Assembly: GCA_026770575.1 (NCBI GenBank)
Contig: MU657277.1
Span: forward strand, 21,066-38,063
Length of the DNA: 16,998 nt
Source of the DNA: Pelagophyceae sp. CCMP2097
Taxonomy: Eukaryota > Sar > Pelagophyceae
Direction: 5' to 3'
The notes beneath the pieces were generated by a model. The model made no database searches, was not told where the DNA came from, and worked only from the letters and a program-made list of their open reading frames with translations. The position numbers were made by a program, and so were the translations under genes. The stretch's first letter is position 1. Each line of letters opens with the position of its first letter. This document shows, in pieces, positions 15,029-16,998 of this stretch.

Positions 15029-15160
15029 GTTCAGAATAGTTCTGAACAAGTTCAGAACACCGAAAACTGAACTTTAAGTTCATATTTCGGCCTTTTTAAC
15101 AGGTTTAGAACCGTTTAGAACAGTGTATTTGCTGTTTTCTGAAGGAGTTCTGAACAAGTT
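15029..15160. repeat. Cluster of GTTCAGAAC / GTTCTGAAC palindromes
   Basis: GTTCTGAAC-AA-GTTCAGAAC (15039-15058) has perfect 9-bp arms. It is preceded by GTTCAGAA at 15029 and followed by the palindrome TGAACTT-T-AAGTTCA near 15068 and a second GTTCTGAACAAGTT at 15147-15160. Repeated spaced half-sites like these suggest protein-binding sites or a decayed repeat. Confidence 0.55.
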
Positions 15161-15612
15161 GCTTGCTTAAGATCCACCCTGGGTGGGGCTGCCCCAATAG
15201 GGAATGCCCGCTAAGCGGTTGCAAAGTCAGGCACCCGCGCAAAAACGCCCGGATGACTTGCCTGCGGAGGCCGCTTGTGACAGTGATGCCGCGCGACCTC
15301 CTCGTGCGAGTATGGGCACCAAGCACTCTGGCTCTTTGGGCGCGTCGCTGGGGAAGCCTTGTGGGGTGCTGTGGCATCGGGGGTATAGTCGCGCGCAGCC
15401 GGAATGTGGATGTACCGCGTCGCGGCCCAGGCATGGCATGGGTCCTTTCCTCCGAAAAGTGCATTTTATTTAACCCCTGAGCTAAGATAGAAATTTTGCA
15501 AAGTCTTATAAATATAAATATAAAAATAAATGTTTGAAAAAGGAAAAAAAGGAAAAAGTTGTGGAAACAACAGGTTTAGATCAAGTCCGGGAAGAGGCCG
15601 AGCGCCAGACGC

Positions 15613-16012
15613 CGCGCCGCGACGTCACCGGGCGGGGTGGGCATGGGCACGGGCGGATCCAGGTGATGCACGTCGAGGCCGAGCGCCGGGTCTACCACGA
15701 CGCCGTCGGGCGGCGTGGTCACGAACGGGTCCAGCCAGTGCAAGTCGAGGTCGGACGCCGGTTCCGCCACGACGCCGTCGGGCAGCATGGGCACGAGCGG
15801 GCCCATGTGATGCACGTCGAGGCCGAGCGCCGGGTCTAAAACGACGCCGTCGGGCGGCGTGGACACGAGCGGGTCCAGCCAGTGCAAGTCAAGGTCGAAC
15901 GCCGGTCTGCCACGATGCCGACGGGCGGCATGGGCACGAGCGGGTCCAAGCAGTGCATGGGCACGAGCGGGTCCAGGCAGTGCACGTCGAGGTCGAGCAC
16001 CGGGACCGCGTT
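15613..16012. repeat. 72-bp coding-like minisatellite
   Basis: Units anchored on CGACGCCGTCGGG start at 15698, 15770 and 15842 (exactly 72 apart), with a diverged copy at 15913 (71 apart) and an earlier one at 15620 (78 apart). Near the end a 27-bp subunit is duplicated (TGGGCACGAGCGGGTCCA at 15931 and 15958). Because 72 is a multiple of three and the DNA is GC-rich, frames are open on both strands: 24-residue repeats with HDAVG...GHER on plus, and with WLDPxVxxPPDGVV on minus. The minus-strand repeat looks more like protein, but the 71-base unit shifts its frame, so any gene would be broken. Confidence 0.7.
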
Positions 16013-16030
16013 GCGCCGGACGCCTAAGGG

Positions 16031-16879
16031 GAGGCTAACCAAAGGCACACTGGGCCATGGCCCATGGGGGTCAAAGGCATGTAGGAGACTGAGGGTTTCG
16101 GCTCAGGAAGTAGGGCGGGGCAACGGAGACGGGGCGCCCGACGAGGGCCAGGGATTTAGAGGGCGCGCTGGCCGCCAGCGTCGCGCCGCGCTTAGTCGAA
16201 ACAAAACAGCGATGGTTACATTTTAAGGACATTCATTTTGCACCAAGTCAAAAAAAGTGAAACCCCCAATTAGAATAATCCCCAATTAGAATCGTTTCTG
16301 ACCAATCAGGGAGCTTGGAAATACAATATGTTCAGAAAAGGGGAATCTCGTTGCTCCGATAGAGCAGAATATGTTCAGAAAAAGGTTGATTCTAATTGGG
16401 GGATTTCCGGGAAAGCCGATTCTAATTGGAGGTGGAGCTTCCTAATGCTTTCCATGAGCCCCCCTCTCATTTTTTCCCAATCAATCTCACCACGAAATTA
16501 AATCCAAAGAGGGGGGCGCAAGAGCCTGGGGTGGTTGTGATTTCCTCCGACAAGCTACCCCGGGCGATATTTTAGATTTGGGCCATAGTATGGCGCTGAA
16601 GGGGCGTCAGCTCCGGGCTCTCAAGAAATGTACTACCACAGTTTTCGACGGCGGATCCGACTGGCTAGTCAGTTTCTTCGTGGGCGCCGCCCCTGAGGAT
16701 ATAGGCATTCCTACCGACCTAAAAATTGCTAAAGACGCGACCGAATGACAAAACTAAGCTCGCCACGCGATTCAACGCTCCAAACTACCTAAGAGATGCA
16801 CTTACCTCCAAGCGAATTAAGGAGCGCAACCCCGGGGCCCGAGCACACGACACTCTTTTAAAAATCCTCTCTTAAAGAG
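16031..16879. other. Non-coding repeat-rich DNA, no gene recognised
   Basis: It includes the 12-bp palindrome GGGCCATGGCCC near 16051, crossing inverted repeats at 16263-16429 (listed separately) and unremarkable sequence up to the right inverted-repeat arm. No domain-bearing frame was seen on either strand. Confidence 0.4.
16263..16429. repeat. Crossed inverted repeats CCAATTAGAAT, with an internal direct repeat
   Basis: CCCCCAATTAGAAT at 16263-16276 pairs with ATTCTAATTGGGGG at 16389-16402, and CCAATTAGAATCG at 16282-16294 pairs with CGATTCTAATTGG at 16417-16429. The pairs cross rather than nest. Between them AATATGTTCAGAAAA occurs twice (16325-16339 and 16368-16382). The arrangement resembles a small foldback (MITE-like) element or tandem protein-binding sites. 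Confidence 0.6.
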
Positions 16880-16996
16880 ATATTACAAGAGCGCGCCGGA
16901 GGCACACGGAGGACCCGAAGGATACAGCCAAATCCCATTGCAATGCCCACGTAAATAATTGAAATTATTTAACTAATCGCTGAACTTTCAAATCCT
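16880..16996 (-). repeat. Right 117-bp inverted-repeat arm
   Basis: Reverse complement of 14373-14489 with four mismatches. A short palindrome, CTCTTAAAGAG, sits just inside it at 16869-16879. The window stops two bases beyond the arm. Confidence 0.85.
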
Positions 16997-16998
16997 CC

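Larger units (their letters stand above)
14490..15529. other. Interior of the inverted-repeat-bounded segment, no gene recognised
   Basis: No convincing coding sequence. Visible structure includes two 33-bp tandem copies of a CGCGGRCGCAAAGGAGCGAG unit (14518-14583), a C/G-rich stretch with CCCCTGCCCCTGCCC, and a cluster of GTTCAGAAC-type palindromes (15027-15160). Overlapping GC-rich frames at 15105-15480 are open on both strands and none shows a domain; one plus-strand frame (15204-15473) has somewhat protein-like composition, but nothing supports it further. Confidence 0.4.
14373..16996. mobile_element. 2.6-kb segment bounded by 117-bp inverted repeats, candidate non-autonomous element
   Basis: The left arm 14373-14489 and right arm 16880-16996 are reverse complements of each other with four mismatches in 117 bases; homology stops abruptly inside, at the TAATAT end. 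The outer ends read AGGATTTGAA. The segment between contains no recognisable transposase, only repeats, so it could be a non-autonomous DNA transposon. The alternative is two inverted copies of one dispersed repeat family. The window ends two bases after the right arm, so target duplication cannot be judged. Confidence 0.5.

Noticed and set aside
15105..15480. Several 70-119-residue ORFs in the GC-rich flank
   Set aside because: They overlap on both strands in several frames with no domains; long open frames are expected in GC-rich DNA with few stop codons.
15530..16226. Arg/Gly-rich 165-residue and neighbouring repeat proteins as real genes
   Set aside because: All frames of the 72-bp repeat are open; the frame shifts at a 71-base unit and the composition is that of translated minisatellite DNA.

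Overview
The window holds most of the right-hand part of an AT-rich, virus-like mobile element (about 1-13192), followed by GC-richer flanking DNA packed with repeats (about 13193-16998). The element is best described as Polinton-like / Maverick-like, an integrating relative of the tailless double-jelly-roll viruses. It has a protein-primed family B DNA polymerase with complete exonuclease and polymerase motifs, an A32/HerA-type packaging ATPase, a capsid-sized protein directly upstream of the ATPase, a GIY-YIG nuclease and a long fibre protein. No integrase, Ulp1-type protease or left terminus is visible. If present, they lie to the left of base 1. The host is a eukaryote I cannot name: the flank carries a tRNA-like retroposon with an A-rich tail, a minisatellite and short inverted repeats, and its base composition differs sharply from the element.

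Layout: a fibre gene open at the left edge (1-2925), with a coding-like continuation after a TAA (to 3111); a small membrane protein on the minus strand (3143-3361), divergent from a 59-residue ORF (3383-3562); then a plus-strand structural block of a 334-residue beta-rich candidate structural protein, a small basic/hydrophobic candidate virion protein, a 144-residue candidate capsid accessory protein and a 424-residue candidate major capsid protein. A short broken ORF (6831-7034) overlaps the start of the packaging ATPase (7021-7806), which overlaps a basic protein gene (7796-8227). An AT-hook-like protein lies on the minus strand (8228-8695), divergent from an 80-residue ORF (8719-8961). On the minus strand the GIY-YIG gene (9039-9356, with continuation to 8958) follows the DNA polymerase (9391-12777). 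The last 415 bases before the boundary are non-coding: a perfect direct repeat, then a perfect 55-bp inverted repeat ending ...CT at 13192, which I take as the element's right end.

The plus-strand block looks like the assembly and packaging module, and the minus-strand polymerase and nuclease like the replication module. Genes are tightly packed, with overlaps and abutting stop codons. Three ORFs are each cut by one in-frame TAA with coding-like sequence continuing in the same frame. This fits an integrated copy beginning to decay, although readthrough cannot be excluded.

The right flank has no convincing intact gene. It contains a PHD-finger-like fragment, TTTCGGG repeats, an inverted repeat, a tRNA-like SINE candidate, and a 2.6-kb segment bounded by a 117-bp inverted repeat (14373-14489 and 16880-16996, four mismatches). 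That segment holds GTTCAGAAC palindromes and a 72-bp minisatellite, and may be a non-autonomous transposable element.
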